13,741 bases of DNA from an uncultured Lachnospiraceae bacterium (GTDB lineage: Bacteria; Bacillota; Clostridia; Lachnospirales; Lachnospiraceae). Below the pieces are notes generated by a model. That model searched no databases. It was not told the DNA's origin and saw only the letters and a list, made by a program, of their open reading frames with translations. This document shows, piece by piece, positions 13,523 to 13,741 of this stretch; the stretch's first letter is position 1, and each line of letters opens with the position of its first letter. The stretch spans positions 1 through 13,741 of the forward strand of contig CAJUHQ010000094.1 in assembly GCA_910586095.1 (NCBI GenBank), given 5' to 3'. Both the position numbers and the translations under genes were made by a program.

Positions 13523-13596
13523 TAGCGAAGGGGGGATTTGAACCCTCGACACTACGGGTATGAACCGTATGCTCTAGCCAACTGAGCTACTTCGCC
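13523..13596 (-). tRNA. tRNA-Met (CAU anticodon), elongator type
   Basis: A 74-base minus-strand gene beginning GGCGAAGTAGCTCAGTTGG. The acceptor arm GGCGAAG pairs with CTTCGCT (terminal G-U), the D-arm is standard, the anticodon stem-loop ACGGTTCATACCCGT reads CAU, and the T-loop is GGGTTCAAATCCC. The first pair is G-U rather than the C-A mismatch of initiators, and the anticodon stem lacks the three G-C pairs of initiator tRNA, so it is probably the elongator. The T-stem has one A-C mismatch. CCA is not encoded. It lies 97 bases after the 23S end and probably shares its transcript. Confidence 0.95.
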
Positions 13597-13693
13597 ATCT
13601 ACTAATCAAAATTTATTCCCTCAAAACCGAACACAGAACTAAATCAATCTTTTCTAATATATTGTAAGAAATAATTATTTTACTTACCTATCA
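13597..13693 (-). other. 23S-to-tRNA spacer without a 5S gene
   Basis: This 97-base spacer is shorter than a 5S gene (about 117 bases) and shows no 5S sequence on the transcribed strand. It contains GTTCTGTGTTCGGTTTTGAG, the type of sequence common in clostridial rRNA spacers and likely involved in processing or antitermination. Confidence 0.7.
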
Positions 13694-13741
13694 GGATAAG
13701 CAATCGGCCTATTAGTGACATTCAGCTCAATACATTACTGC
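13694..13741 (-). rRNA. 23S rRNA, 3' end only
   Basis: About 48 bases of the 3' end are visible on the minus strand. The sequence GAGCTGAATGTCACTAATAG followed by GCCGATTGCTTATCC corresponds to the conserved 23S end (AGCTGACNNGTACTAATNG... then the strand that pairs with the 5' end). The exact 3' end is estimated at CC of TTATCC. The following CTTATC/GGTAAG can fold into a short hairpin. The gene continues past the right edge. Confidence 0.85.

Noticed and set aside
13620..13645. A 5S-like string, CCGAACACAGAA, on the plus strand
   Set aside because: It is on the strand opposite to the rRNA operon, is too short, and lacks the rest of a 5S gene. It is the complement of a typical rRNA spacer sequence.

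Overview
The window looks like a chromosomal segment from a low-GC, Gram-positive anaerobe of class Clostridia, most likely the Lachnospiraceae. This is inferred from the AT-rich sequence, strong AGGAGG-type ribosome binding sites, GTG and TTG starts, the uppS-cdsA-dxr-rseP-ispG gene order, a bactofilin, a YwlG/TIGR01440 protein, and lysine synthesis through DapL. No species call is justified.

Layout. Positions 1-10259 are transcribed entirely from the minus strand. Read in the direction of transcription they hold a membrane acyltransferase, a YwlG-family protein, a membrane-anchored polysaccharide deacetylase, a bactofilin, pyrH, frr, uppS, cdsA, dxr, rseP and the 5' part of ispG, which runs off the left edge. 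Positions 10260-11549 are a gene-free stretch of about 1.3 kb with two complex palindromic repeat elements and two other perfect inverted repeats. dapL (plus strand, 11550-12746) has its own consensus promoter. A third short repeat copy and a bidirectional terminator separate dapL from a convergent cold-shock gene. At the right edge the minus strand carries the last bases of a 23S rRNA gene, then tRNA-Met(CAU), then a terminator. No 5S gene lies between the 23S and the tRNA.

How the genes work together. The minus-strand block links nucleotide supply (PyrH) and ribosome recycling (Frr) with envelope synthesis. Dxr and IspG are two steps of the MEP isoprenoid pathway. UppS builds the undecaprenyl carrier lipid from its products. 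CdsA makes CDP-diacylglycerol for phospholipids, and RseP is an intramembrane protease. The genes upstream (bactofilin scaffold, peptidoglycan-type deacetylase, membrane acyltransferase) are also envelope-related. pyrH does not follow rpsB-tsf here, as it often does in Firmicutes; a bactofilin gene precedes it instead.

Most unusual content. No new enzymatic system is evident. The signal least explained by known genes is a family of nested, modular palindromic repeats around dapL. Their stems differ between copies by paired, compensatory changes, and one copy appears inserted into the hairpin arm of another element. Two genes, rseP and the deacetylase gene, also carry in-frame internal duplications of 42 bp and 39 bp period.
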